From the NCBI RefSeq assembly GCF_011492965.1, contig NZ_CP045121.1, positions 3,720,001-3,784,000 of the forward strand: 64,000 bases of DNA, in the 5' to 3' direction. Shown here in pieces: positions 1 through 7,822 of this stretch (position 1 is its first letter; each line of letters opens with the position of its first letter). The stretch is from Rubrobacter marinus (GTDB taxonomy: Bacteria; Actinomycetota; Rubrobacteria; Rubrobacterales; Rubrobacteraceae). A program made the position numbers and the translations under genes. Below the pieces are notes generated by a model. The model saw nothing but the letters and a program-made list of their open reading frames with translations, had not been told where the DNA came from and searched no databases.

Positions 1-266
1 AGTCGCTCGCCGTTCGCGGCCCCGAAAAAGGCCTCCTGGTCGGTGAGGGCCAGGGTGGGCCGCTCCTTCTTTTCGGCGCGCGGCGGCTCGGCGTCGCGGG
101 CGGTTGACCGGCAGGAGACCCTGCGCCGAAGTTAACCCGCGCTTCACCGGCCTGAAACACGCGGGGGGCCGGCCGGCGTATGGTGGGCGTCCAGGAGCAG
201 GGGGGTCAGGGGCGCCCGACCGTCGGGACGCTGCCCGCGCCCCTCGAGGCGGAACGAGGAGGAGCG
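1..266. other. Window-edge region without a confident gene
   Basis: No complete gene is visible. A minus-strand reading over about positions 1-115 gives a coding-like run (residues such as ERPTLALTDQEAFFGAANGE), but it has no usable start codon before an upstream stop near 133, and the plus-strand reading ends at a TAA near 134. It may be the edge of a gene that lies mostly outside the window. The rest is GC-rich spacer leading to the ribosome-binding site of the next gene. Confidence 0.3.
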
Positions 267-644
267 ATGGGGAAGACGCGCGAGGCGGGAGAGGCGGGGG
301 CCACGCTGCGGATGCGGGTACTGGCGGCCGTGGTGGCGGCGGTGTTCTTGGCGCTGTGGGCGCCGGAGCCCGCGCTGGCGAGGAACATCACGAGCAGCGG
401 CGGTCCCAACGGGCCGTGCGGGCCCAACAGCTCGGTCGTGCTCAAGCTCAAGTACAAGGGCGACGCCAGCATCTCCTACATGAACCGCGACGGCACGTAC
501 CGCCTCATCCCCCTGCCCACCCACTACTTCTCCTTCCCGGAGACGTTCCGCACGAACCAGGACGGCCTGGAGTGGTGGAGGCTGCGGGTCGTCACCGACT
601 GGGGCTGGGTGAGCGACATGGGCTCCTACGGCTACTGCGACTGA
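267..644 (+). CDS. Small secreted protein of unknown function
   Basis: This 125-residue protein is probably exported. The start is set at the ATG preceded by GAGGAGG; an upstream in-frame start would add 29 low-quality residues. An N-terminal basic stretch is followed by a hydrophobic segment (about residues 17-33, VLAAVVAAVFLALW) and an ALA-type signal peptidase I site, leaving a mature domain of about 90 residues. The mature part is rich in Gly, Tyr and Trp, has two cysteines (NGPCGPN and a C-terminal YGYCD) that could form a disulphide, and alternates strands as in small beta-barrel extracellular modules. No family is recognised. A hairpin lies about 90 bases downstream. Confidence 0.7.
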   Translation: MGKTREAGEAGATLRMRVLAAVVAAVFLALWAPEPALARNITSSGGPNGPCGPNSSVVLKLKYKGDASISYMNRDGTYRLIPLPTHYFSFPETFRTNQDGLEWWRLRVVTDWGWVSDMGSYGYCD

Positions 645-734
645 CGCGCCGTCGGCGCGGCCCATGGCGACTTAGCCGGTGCGGCTGCCGACGTCGCTCG
701 AGGTAGGGCGATCGTCCGGACAGTCCGAGTTTTT

Positions 735-762
735 GGGCCGGGGTCCTTCGGGGCTCCGGCCC
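735..762 (+). terminator. Terminator-like hairpin
   Basis: An inverted repeat with GGGCCGG arms (12 pairs if GU pairs are allowed) encloses a TTCG tetraloop. It lies downstream of the small secreted-protein gene. There is no long T-tract after it on this strand, so intrinsic termination is plausible but not certain. Confidence 0.45.
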
Positions 763-783
763 TTTCGCGCACCACGAGACGCG

Positions 784-789
784 TAGAAT
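784..789 (+). promoter_or_regulatory. TAGAAT -10-like box
   Basis: TAGAAT sits 10 bases before the ATG at 799. The same hexamer lies at a similar distance before the GTG at 48365, which suggests a recurrent -10 form in this genome. No clear -35 is visible. Confidence 0.35.
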
Positions 790-798
790 GGGCGCGAG

Positions 799-1224
799 AT
801 GAGCGAGCCGCGCCCCCACCTTAAAACCCTGGAGGAGATCGAGCCGACGTGCGTGCCCGGCCTCGTGGAGGTCCTCCGCACCGAGGGGATCGAGGGCGTC
901 CGGTACGCTCCGTGGGACGCGACCTGCTGGCCGGTTGAGCGCCCGCCGACAAGAGGCGGCCCCCTCGGCGCGCCCGGGGCGGGGACCAGGAAGGCGCCTC
1001 GGGCGCGGTCAGGCCCCTTCGGTAGCGGAGCCTTCCACCCGGCCGTAGAACGCCTTCCAGGCCTCTATCACTTCCTCGTCGTCCGGGTAGACGAACCAGT
1101 GGGCGTCCGCCGCCGCCTCGAGCCTCGCAACCTTCAGGTCCGAGAACCCTCTTCCATTATTGCGGTGGTCGCGCAGCAACGCGAGCAGGATGGGGCGGGT
1201 CTCTCCCAACTCGCCCTCCGATAG
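799..1224 (+). other. Possible small gene or gene remnant
   Basis: An ATG frame opens 10 bases after a TAGAAT box. The first 45 or so residues look coding (MSEPRPHLKTLEEIEPTCVP onward, then WDATCWPVE). The remainder becomes Pro/Arg-rich and overlaps the better-supported minus-strand gene at 1009-1299. The best reading is a truncated or decayed short gene whose conserved part ends near position 940. No family is recognised. Confidence 0.25.
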
Positions 1225-1299
1225 GTGCCACCGTGCCGCCATCCGTGCAATATCGTCTACTCCAGGTAGCCCCGCAATGGTCCGAAGTATGCAATGCAC
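1009..1299 (-). CDS. Hypothetical protein downstream of a PadR regulator
   Basis: This 96-residue soluble protein starts at GTG, 19 bases after the stop of the PadR gene, so the two are probably co-transcribed. The composition is normal for a globular alpha-helical protein, with an acidic C-terminal part (YPDDEEVIEAWKAF). There is no signal peptide, membrane segment or recognised motif. Its position suggests a partner or target of the PadR-type regulator, but that is inference from neighbourhood alone. Confidence 0.55.
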   Translation of the reverse strand: MHCILRTIAGLPGVDDIARMAARWHLSEGELGETRPILLALLRDHRNNGRGFSDLKVARLEAAADAHWFVYPDDEEVIEAWKAFYGRVEGSATEGA

Positions 1300-1318
1300 C
1301 GGACCGTACGGTTCGAGC

Positions 1319-1660
1319 TTACGACCGCTCCCCAGCGTAGAGGTTGAAGAGGGCGTCGACGTGCCGCTGGTAGTCCTCCAGCGCCGCGATCCAGAGATCC
1401 AGGTACGCCTCCCCAGCGGCGGTGAGCGAGTACCTCCTGCGCGCCGGCCCGCCCTTTGAGGTCTCCCACTCGGACGTGCACCAGCCTTCCCTCTCCATCC
1501 TTCTGAGCGTCCGGTACAGCGTGCCGGGGTTTGTCGCCTCGGCCCCGAACCGCGTCAAGCGCCGCATCAGCTCGTACCCGTAGGACTCCTGCTCGCGCAG
1601 AGACGCCAGCACCACCGCCTCCAGCCAGTTTTTCGGGCGGGCCTCGACCTTCGGGGGCAC
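1319..1660 (-). CDS. PadR-family transcriptional regulator
   Basis: This 113-residue protein matches the short PadR form: an N-terminal winged helix (LEAVVLASLREQESYGYELM, then NPGTLYRTLRRMEREGW), the wing (GGPARRRYSLTAAGEAYL) and a C-terminal helix that serves for dimerisation in the family. PadR proteins usually repress a neighbouring gene in response to a small molecule. The start is GTG with GGAAGGAGG almost touching it, so the exact start is slightly uncertain. Hypothetical genes flank it on the same strand. Confidence 0.88.
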   Translation of the reverse strand: MPPKVEARPKNWLEAVVLASLREQESYGYELMRRLTRFGAEATNPGTLYRTLRRMEREGWCTSEWETSKGGPARRRYSLTAAGEAYLDLWIAALEDYQRHVDALFNLYAGERS

Positions 1661-1683
1661 CCCTCCTTCCGGCCCTCGCCCGT

Positions 1684-1998
1684 CTACGATGACCGCATTC
1701 CTTCGTCGGCGCTCTCCGCTTTGTGGGGGTTACCGCGTTCTTCCCCGGCCGGGCCGCCGTTCTCCTCGATCAGTTCGATGGCCCGCTGCGGGGTCGGTAT
1801 CTCTCGGACCCAGTAGGTGGTGTCCTTCACCTCGTGGGAGATCTCGAACGCCGGAGCGTCGGTCTTCCACGACCACGGGTAGGCCAGTATCGACACGACG
1901 CTGTCGTGTCCGACGACGAGGTGGTCGACGAATCCCGCGTCGAGCTTCCACCCGGCCTCTTCCATGGCCCTCTCTATGGCTTCACGGCTCATCGTCAC
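1684..1998 (-). CDS. Hypothetical small soluble protein
   Basis: This 104-residue protein begins with MTMSREAIERAMEEAGWKLD and lies just upstream of the PadR gene, separated by 23 bases, so a three-gene minus-strand operon is likely. It has an amphipathic N-terminal helix, a central beta-rich part (VVSILAYPWSWKTDAPAFEI) and a charged, low-complexity C-terminal tail. No catalytic motif, export signal or known domain is recognised. Confidence 0.6.
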   Translation of the reverse strand: MTMSREAIERAMEEAGWKLDAGFVDHLVVGHDSVVSILAYPWSWKTDAPAFEISHEVKDTTYWVREIPTPQRAIELIEENGGPAGEERGNPHKAESADEGMRSS

Positions 1999-1999
1999 C

Positions 2000-2470
2000 C
2001 CCGTACCAGCCCCGTCCGGATGCTAGCGCATGGGAGCGCCGAAAGCTACGCTATGGCCCCGGTCGCCACCGGCAGGAACGGAGGGGCACGGACCGCGAGC
2101 AGCACGCGGCACTGGGCAGGGAGGGCCCCGGCTTGCTCCTCGAGGCATAGTCGACGCGTTCGCCGAGGCCCCCACCCTCACTCCGAACGTGCCTCAGCTT
2201 CCGGCGCGGAGGGTGCATGATCTCCTTGCCGAGCACGCGGAGTCCTCCACTATTCTGCGTCGCAGGGTGTACTCGACATCGTCGGCGCGAAGCAAGGCGC
2301 ACGTTTCTCGCATAGTGCGTACCGCTTGCGAGTGGGGTCCTCGCTGAGCTTGCGCCGGAGTCTCACGCGCAAGCTCGAGGTAAAAAGCAATCGAGAAGAC
2401 CGTGAAACGTCGCGAAGTCCTTACGATGCGTCCCCGGTAGCGAACCATGACCTCGGCAGATTGCTTCAGC
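2000..2470. other. Intergenic region without convincing genes
   Basis: Several open frames exist on both strands, but all have biased Arg/Pro/Ser composition, overlap each other and lack ribosome-binding sites. A minus-strand frame at 2194-2448 is the least bad but has no recognisable domain. I see no repeat or RNA gene here. The hairpins at the right edge belong to the surface-peptide gene further right. Confidence 0.5.
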
Positions 2471-2477
2471 GCAAAGA

Positions 2478-2507
2478 GACGGGGACGGCGCTAAGGCCGT
2501 CCCCGTC
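2478..2507 (-). terminator. Strong terminator hairpin
   Basis: A perfect 12-base inverted repeat (GACGGGGACGGC arms, 6-base loop) is followed on the minus strand by TCTTTG. It lies about 90 bases beyond the stop of the Met-rich surface-peptide gene and is its likely terminator. Confidence 0.75.
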
Positions 2508-2510
2508 GGA

Positions 2511-2529
2511 AGCCGAAATCTTCTCGGCT
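2511..2529 (-). terminator. Secondary hairpin before the main terminator
   Basis: A 6-base inverted repeat (AGCCGA/TCGGCT, 7-base loop) stands immediately upstream of the larger hairpin on the minus strand. Together they form a tandem stem-loop at the transcript end. Confidence 0.45.
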
Positions 2530-2596
2530 TATGTAGGAGTAGGAGAGTGCAGGCTCTCCCCTATCCCGAAGACCCTAGAAGAGGGTCGTGCGTCCC

Positions 2597-2848
2597 CTAC
2601 CTGCGCCGAAGAACGGCGAACGCCAGGACGCCCGAGCCCAGGAGCAGGGCGGCGGCGGGCAGAAGAATCGCGGGACCACCGCTGGACGGGAGATCCTCGC
2701 CGCCCATCATGGTGGACTCTTCCATCATCGTGTCGCTCATCATCATGGTGGTCTCTTCCATCATGGTGGTCTCCTGCGCCATGGCTGCCGGCACCAGGAT
2801 CAGCATGGCCAGCATCGCGGCCGTCGCCAGAATAGCTATCTTCTTCAC
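2597..2848 (-). CDS. Methionine-rich LPxxG surface peptide
   Basis: This 83-residue protein has a signal peptide (MKKIAILATAAMLAML, ending AMAQ) and a very short mature part of tandem Met/Glu/Thr units (ETTMMEETTMMM, then MMEESTMM). It ends with a sortase-type sorting signal: LPSSGG, a hydrophobic segment of about 20 residues, and a terminal RRR. LPxTG-like anchoring to peptidoglycan is the family expectation, although no sortase gene is in the window. The start is GTG with GAAGGAGG eight bases upstream. Clustered methionines could bind soft metals such as copper or absorb oxidants; this is inference. The gene has an AT-rich upstream region and a strong terminator. Confidence 0.75.
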   Translation of the reverse strand: MKKIAILATAAMLAMLILVPAAMAQETTMMEETTMMMSDTMMEESTMMGGEDLPSSGGPAILLPAAALLLGSGVLAFAVLRRR

Positions 2849-3042
2849 AGAGATGTCCTCCTTCTACCTACACGGTCATTCTTGTCCCGCCTGCATATCA
2901 ACGTCCCATTCGGGAAGTTACCCGGTAGTGTACACACTCGAAACAGCGAAGTCTCTATTTTCTTAACTTTTGCTAACAAATTTAACATGATGGAAAGCAA
3001 GCTCGGCGGCTCGGTCGTCGCGGGGGCCGCTAGGGGGCGGTG
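2849..3042 (-). promoter_or_regulatory. AT-rich promoter region with AAAGTTAAG box
   Basis: The region upstream of the Met-rich surface peptide is far more AT-rich than its surroundings. It carries CTTAACTTT at 2962-2970 (AAAGTTAAG on the minus strand), 114 bases before the start codon. The same nonamer occurs 107 bases before the start of the other LPxTG-type gene, at 29701-29709. The long 5' region suggests untranslated control. Confidence 0.45.
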
Positions 3043-3127
3043 CGGGGGAAGTAGGATTCGAACCTACGGGCGTTTTACCGCCTCTGGTTTTCAAGACCAG
3101 CGCATTCGGCCGCTCTGCCATTCCCCC
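3043..3127 (-). tRNA. tRNA-Ser (UGA anticodon)
   Basis: An 85-base cloverleaf is visible. The acceptor stem is GGGGGAA/TTCCCCC with discriminator G, the anticodon arm is CTGGTCTTGAAAACCAG with anticodon TGA, a long variable arm (GGCGG...CGCC) is typical of class II tRNA-Ser, and the T loop is GGTTCGAATCC. The 3' CCA is not encoded. A TATAAT box lies just upstream at 3142-3147. Confidence 0.97.
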
Positions 3128-3141
3128 GGTTGCGTCCGCCG

Positions 3142-3147
3142 ATTATA
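3142..3147 (-). promoter_or_regulatory. TATAAT -10 box of tRNA-Ser
   Basis: A perfect TATAAT on the minus strand lies 15 bases before the tRNA 5' end. It overlaps the predicted TAA stop of the upstream nth gene (3143-3145), so the tRNA promoter is embedded in the 3' end of nth. Confidence 0.6.
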
Positions 3148-3852
3148 CGGCCTCGTGTTCCGCGCGTCGGGTGGTGGCGGCTCGCCGGGGCCTAGACCTC
3201 GAAGGCCGAGGGCAGACGTCGTTGAGGACGCAGTTCGGGCAGTCGGGTTTGCGCGCCTTGCAGACGCGGCGGCCGTGGAAGATCAGGAGGTGCGAGAAGA
3301 GGGCCCTCTCCCCTTCGGGACGAGCGGGATGAGGTCGCGTTCGATCTTCTCGGGGTCGTGCTCGCTGCTGAGGCCGAGCCGGTTGGAGAGGCGCCGGACG
3401 TGGGTGTCCACGACCACCCCCTCGTTTATGGAGAAGGCGTTGCCGAGGACCACGTTTGCGGTCTTTCGTCCCACCCCGGGCAGCCCGACGAGCCCCTCCA
3501 TCGTGCGCGGGACCTCGCCCCCGTGCTCCTCCTCCAGCGCGCGTCCCATCTCAATCAGGGCGCGGGCCTTGTTGCGGAAGAAGCCCACCGTCCGGATCTC
3601 CTCTTCCAGCTGCCCCCGATCCGCCCGCGCGTAGTCCCCGGCGGCACGGTAGCGCTCGAAGAGGTGCTCCGTCACCATGTTCACCCGCACATCAGTACTC
3701 TGGGCGGAGAGCATCGTGGCGACCAGGAGGTCCAGCGGGGTCTCCCAGCGGAGCTCGGTCCGCGCGTCGGGATACTCCTCCTTGAGGCGCGACAACACCT
3801 CGCCGATAGGCGCGGGTCGTTCCCCTCCCTGTTTGTTGCGCCGTCCTCCCAA
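3143..3852 (-). CDS. nth: Endonuclease III (frameshifted in this assembly)
   Basis: This is a base-excision-repair DNA glycosylase/AP lyase for oxidised pyrimidines. The helix-hairpin-helix ([20 protein letters not shown]) supplies the catalytic Lys, and the catalytic Asp follows in [15 protein letters not shown]. The uninterrupted frame ends at 3283, but one missing base in the C-run at 3310-3313 restores [20 protein letters not shown] and the complete 4Fe-4S signature C-x6-C-x2-C-x5-C, ending at 3143. The repaired length of about 236 residues fits the family. The start is TTG, 12 bases after a TATAAT at 3864-3869. Confidence 0.93.
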
Positions 3853-3863
3853 GTCGGTCGGGG

Positions 3864-3869
3864 ATTATA
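3864..3869 (-). promoter_or_regulatory. TATAAT -10 box of nth
   Basis: A perfect TATAAT on the minus strand ends 12 bases before the nth TTG start, implying a very short 5' leader. Confidence 0.55.
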
Positions 3870-3878
3870 GCGCCGGTA

Positions 3879-3892
3879 GGTCCTTTAGGACC
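3879..3892. other. Small hairpin between nth and the sigma gene
   Basis: GGTCC-TTTA-GGACC forms a perfect 5-base stem in the divergent intergenic region between nth and the sigma factor. It may be an operator or a leader structure; nothing decides between these. Confidence 0.3.
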
Positions 3893-4013
3893 AGTAGGAT
3901 CGGGACATTCGCCCATGCGCCCACGGGACCTATTTCCTATGTAACCGCGCGCCGCCCGAAAGTATCGTGGTGCCCACACAAAGCAACGGGTGAAACGATG
4001 GGGAGGACGCGGC

Positions 4014-4907
4014 ATGGAACAGAGGGTAGAGCGGACATCGAATCACTCCGAGGGGACAGGCGGCGGTCCGGACATCCTCGGTCTCTACATGGCGCAGGCG
4101 CGACGACACCGGCTACTAAGACGCGAGGAAGAGGTCGCCCTCGCCGCTCGCATTCAGGCGGGAGACGAGGCGGCCTACGAGGAGCTCGTCCGGTGCAACC
4201 TCAGGCTCGTCGTCTCCATCGCCCGCGGGTACGCGGGGAGGGGCCTCGAGTACGCGGACCTCATCCAGGAGGGCAACCTCGGGCTCATGCGGGCCGCCAG
4301 GGGCTTCGACCCGAAGTTCGGCACCAAGTTCTCGACGTACGCGACGTGGTGGATCAAGCAGTCCATGGGCCGCGCCATCTCCAACAAGGCCGTCGCCATC
4401 AGGCTACCCGTCCACGCCGCCGAGGAGGAGAGGGCCGTCAACGGCGCCCGCAAGCACCTCCGGTCGTCCACCGGCCGCGAGCCCACCCTGGAGGAGATCG
4501 CCGTCTTCACCGGCAAGAGCAAGGGGTGGGTCAACAACGCCCTCACCGCCCGCAAGACCGTCGTCTCCTACGACGTCCCGATAGGCGCGGACGACGACGG
4601 CTCCCTCTCGGACCTGCTCGCCGACGAGGTCGAGACCGGCGCCGAAGACCTCTTCGCGGAGGGTGCGCTCAAGGTCCACGTCCGCTGCCTCCTCAAGGCC
4701 CTCCCCGAGCGCGAGCGCCACCTCATCGAGCGCCGCTACGGCCTCGACGGGGGCGAGGGCGCCACGCTTGAGGAGATCGGGCGCGAGCTCGGCGTCACCC
4801 GCGAGCGGGCCCGCCAGATCCAGGCGACCGCGCTGCGCAGGCTCCGCACGCGCGCCGTGGACGAGGAGCTCGACTCCTTCCTCGAGCTCTCCAACACCCC
4901 GGCCTGA
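4014..4907 (+). CDS. RNA polymerase sigma factor, sigma-70 family
   Basis: This group 1/2-type sigma factor has 297 residues. Region 1.2 ([10 protein letters not shown]) is followed by region 2 with the conserved core-binding and -10 recognition helices ([43 protein letters not shown]). Region 3 comes next, then region 4 ([34 protein letters not shown]) for -35 recognition. The long N-terminal region 1.1 of a housekeeping SigA is absent, so it is probably an alternative primary-like factor of the SigB/HrdB-related actinobacterial set. The ATG at 4014 is chosen because GGGAGG precedes it; a GTG lies in frame at 3990. It stands alone, followed by a hairpin. Confidence 0.9.
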   Translation: MEQRVERTSNHSEGTGGGPDILGLYMAQARRHRLLRREEEVALAARIQAGDEAAYEELVRCNLRLVVSIARGYAGRGLEYADLIQEGNLGLMRAARGFDPKFGTKFSTYATWWIKQSMGRAISNKAVAIRLPVHAAEEERAVNGARKHLRSSTGREPTLEEIAVFTGKSKGWVNNALTARKTVVSYDVPIGADDDGSLSDLLADEVETGAEDLFAEGALKVHVRCLLKALPERERHLIERRYGLDGGEGATLEEIGRELGVTRERARQIQATALRRLRTRAVDEELDSFLELSNTPA

Positions 4908-4914
4908 TGGGGTA

Positions 4915-4943
4915 GCGGCCACCTTCCTCCGGGGGGTGGCCGC
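4915..4943 (+). terminator. Hairpin after the sigma-factor gene
   Basis: A perfect 9-base inverted repeat (GCGGCCACC/GGTGGCCGC, 11-base loop) begins 8 bases after the sigma-factor stop. It has no T-tract. Confidence 0.55.
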
Positions 4944-5015
4944 GGCCCGTCGCGAGCCGTTAGACTGTCGCGGATCGGTTCACGGCGAATCAGGCGAAAC
5001 ACGGGGGTAGAGCGC

Positions 5016-6304
5016 ATGGCAAAGGTCTCCTTCGACCACACGAACCTCGTCGAGGTGGAAGGGGGATCTCCGAGACCGAGCTTGAGGGGCTCTCCTCCCG
5101 CCTCGAAGGGGCAGCATCGACGCTCCTCGAGAACCCGCCCGGCTTCTTCGAACTCCCGAAGACCGCCGATCCCGGACCCTCGAAAGCCCTGGCCGAAGAG
5201 GTGCGTGCCTCGGGTGCCACGGACTTCGTACACGTCGGCATCGGGGGCTCGGCCCTGGGGCCCATCGCGGTGCAGCGCGCCCTCAACCACCCCTACTACA
5301 ACGCGCTCCCAGACCGTGGCGGGCCCCGCGTACACTTCGCGGAGAACACCGACCCCGCGACGCTCGCGGCCATCCTCGACGTCGCCGACCTCCGGAATAC
5401 GTGGGTGAACGTCGTCACCAAGAGCGGCTCCACCGCCGAGACGATGGCGAACTTCCTCGTCGTCCGCGGCGCCCTCATAGAAGTTCTGGGCGAGGAGGGC
5501 TACGCCGAGCGCGTCGTCTTCACCACGGACCCCGAGGAGGGCTACCTCAACCAGATCTCCGCGCGAGAGGGCATGAGGACCCTGCACATACCGCCGAACG
5601 TCGGGGGCCGCTTCTCCGTTCTGACCCCGGTCGGTCTCTTCCCCGCCGCCGTCGCCGGCCTCGACGCGGACGCCCTCCTCAGGGGTGCTGCCGAGTGCGC
5701 CGACGAGGTCCGGGAGATGGGTGCGCAGCACCCGGCGGTTCAGGGCGCGGCCTACCACTACCTCATGGATGCGAACAAGGGGCGCAACGTGCGGGTGATG
5801 ATGCCCTACGCCGACGCCCTCGACCGTCTCGCGGCGTGGTTCGTGCAGCTCTGGGCCGAGTCCCTGGGGAAGGACGGCAAGGGCTCCACGCCGCACGGGG
5901 CGGTCGGGACGACGGACCAGCACTCGCAGGTGCAGCTCTACATGGAGGGGCCGCAGGACAAGGTCATCGAGATCGTGGAGGTCGAGGAGCACGCGCGCGA
6001 CCTGCCCATTCCCGAGGCCTACGCCGACCTCGAAGGCGTCGGCTACCTCGGCGGGCACACGATGGGCGAGCTCCTGAACGTCGAGTGCGATGCCACGCGA
6101 AAAGCGCTCACCGAGGCCGGGCGCCCGAACTCCACGATAAAGCTCGGCGCCATAAACGAGGAGAACCTCGGCTACCTCTTCCAGGCGCTGGAGGTGCAGA
6201 CCGCGATCTCGGGATCGTTGTACGGGGTCAACGCCTTCGACCAGCCGGGTGTCGAGGCGGGGAAGCAGATCACCTACTCCAGGATGGGCCGCCCCGGCTA
6301 CTGA
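5016..6304 (+). CDS. pgi: Glucose-6-phosphate isomerase (frameshifted)
   Basis: The enzyme interconverts glucose-6-phosphate and fructose-6-phosphate in glycolysis and gluconeogenesis. It is recognised by the SIS-fold phosphate-binding loop (VHVGIGGSALGPIA), the signature GRFSVLTPVGLFPAA and the active-site segment TDQHSQVQLYMEGP. The first 17 residues from the ATG are in one frame and the rest in another; adding one G to the run at 5061-5065 joins them into a protein of about 429 residues, normal for the short bacterial form. A TAGACT box lies about 50 bases upstream. It is monocistronic. Confidence 0.93.
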
Positions 6305-6369
6305 ACTTCGCCGGTACATGCGCCGGAGCGTGATCCCTCACCCATCGCTCCCCCCTCGAACGGGTATGT

Positions 6370-6386
6370 TGTTCGCAAGACGAACA
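6370..6386 (+). promoter_or_regulatory. Palindrome upstream of the photolyase gene
   Basis: TGTTCG-CAAGA-CGAACA is a perfect 6-base inverted repeat ending 17 bases before the photolyase start. Its arms are the same words as in actinobacterial LexA boxes (CGAAC and GTTCG) but in the opposite order, so it is not a canonical SOS box. It may be an operator for another regulator. Confidence 0.4.
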
Positions 6387-6403
6387 TTCCGGGAGGGTGA
6401 GCT

Positions 6404-7804
6404 TTGGCTACGAGCGAGGTACGCGAGGAGCGCGTCCACGAACTGAACGAGGCGGAGGTCCGCGAGAGCGGAGACTACGTCCTCTACTGGATGCAGCAGT
6501 CCCAGCGCGCCGTTCACAACGACGCCCTAGAGTACGCCGCCGGGCGGGCAAACGAACTCAGCCTGCCGCTCCTCGCCGTCTTCGGGCTCACGGACGACTA
6601 CCCGGAGGCGAACGCCAGGCACTACGCCTTCATGCTGGAGGGGTTGAAGGACGCCGGGGAGACGCTGAGGGATAGGGGGATCCAGTTCGTGGTCGGCAGG
6701 GGCTCGCCCGACGAGGTGGCGCTTCGGTACGGCGAACGCGCCTCCCTCATCGTCACGGACGGGGCGTACCTGAGGCCCGAGAAGGCCTGGAAGCAGCTCG
6801 TCGCCGAAGAGGCCGGTTGCCTCGTCATCGGGGTCGAGTCGAACGTGGTCGTCCCCGTGGAGCTCGCCTCGAACAAGCGGGAGCACGCCGCCCGAACGCT
6901 CCGGCCGAAGATACACAAGCACCTGGACCACTTCCTCGTCGCGCTGGAGCCCACGAAGGTCGAGCACGACTCCCTCGGGCTGGACGTCGAGGACGGTGTC
7001 GACCTCTCGGACATAGACGCCGTCCTCGACGGCATGGACCTCGACGAGGGCGCGTGGCCCTTGAGGGGCATGTACACGGGCGGGGCGACCGCCGGCAGGG
7101 AGGCGCTGGCATGCTTTCTGAAGGAGAACTTCGCCGAGTACGTCGAGCACCGCAACCAGCCGCAGACCAGCGACGTCTCCCACATGAGCAAGTACCTGCA
7201 CTACGGGCACCTCTCGCCCGTCTACGTGGTGCTGGAGGTCATGAACTCGGGCGGGCCCGAGGACGACATAGACTCGTACGTCGAGGAGGTCGTCGTGCGG
7301 CGGGAGCTCTCCATGAACTTCTGCTTCTACACCCCGGACTACGACTCCTACTCGTGCCTCCCGGACTGGGCCAAGAAGACGCTGGAGGAACACAAGGGAG
7401 ACGAGCGGGAGTACGTCTACACGCGCAAGCAGCTCGAGAACGCCGAGACCCACGACCCGTACTGGAACGCGGCGATGAGGGAGATGGTCCACACGGGCTA
7501 CATGCACAACCACATGCGCATGTACTGGGGGAAGAAGATCCTGGAGTGGTCAAACACCCCGGAGTACGCCTACGAGACCACGCTCTACCTCAACGACAAG
7601 TACTTCGTGGACGGCCGCGACGCCAACTCCTACGCCAACATCGCCTGGGTCTTCGGCAACCACGACCGGGGCTGGAAGGAGCGCGACGTCCTCGGCAAGA
7701 TCCGCTACATGTCCGCCGGAGGCCTGGAGCGCAAGGCGAAGCCCAAGGAGTACGTCGAGAAGGTAGAGCGCCTCGTCGAGGAGGGCCGCCCCGAGGCGCT
7801 CTGA
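6404..7804 (+). CDS. phr: Class II deoxyribodipyrimidine photolyase
   Basis: This light-driven repair enzyme for cyclobutane pyrimidine dimers has 466 residues. The N-terminal alpha/beta domain (YVLYWMQQSQRAVHNDALEY) is the antenna-binding region. The C-terminal FAD domain carries class II hallmarks: SHMSKYLHYGHLSP, VVRRELSMNF, MHNHMRMYWGKKILEW and NIAWVFGNHDRGW. The start is TTG with GGGAGGG upstream. It converges with the acyl-CoA dehydrogenase gene, with 18 bases between stops. Photoreactivation suits an irradiated, surface-living organism. Confidence 0.95.
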   Translation: MATSEVREERVHELNEAEVRESGDYVLYWMQQSQRAVHNDALEYAAGRANELSLPLLAVFGLTDDYPEANARHYAFMLEGLKDAGETLRDRGIQFVVGRGSPDEVALRYGERASLIVTDGAYLRPEKAWKQLVAEEAGCLVIGVESNVVVPVELASNKREHAARTLRPKIHKHLDHFLVALEPTKVEHDSLGLDVEDGVDLSDIDAVLDGMDLDEGAWPLRGMYTGGATAGREALACFLKENFAEYVEHRNQPQTSDVSHMSKYLHYGHLSPVYVVLEVMNSGGPEDDIDSYVEEVVVRRELSMNFCFYTPDYDSYSCLPDWAKKTLEEHKGDEREYVYTRKQLENAETHDPYWNAAMREMVHTGYMHNHMRMYWGKKILEWSNTPEYAYETTLYLNDKYFVDGRDANSYANIAWVFGNHDRGWKERDVLGKIRYMSAGGLERKAKPKEYVEKVERLVEEGRPEAL

Positions 7805-7822
7805 CCCGTCGAGCTCCCCGCC

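Noticed and set aside
2030..2448. Several overlapping reading frames on both strands
   Set aside because: They lack ribosome-binding sites, motifs and normal composition, and conflict with each other.
2700..2790. Tandem repeats near the Met-rich peptide as an intergenic repeat element
   Set aside because: The repeats are in frame within the coding sequence and encode the Met/Glu/Thr units.
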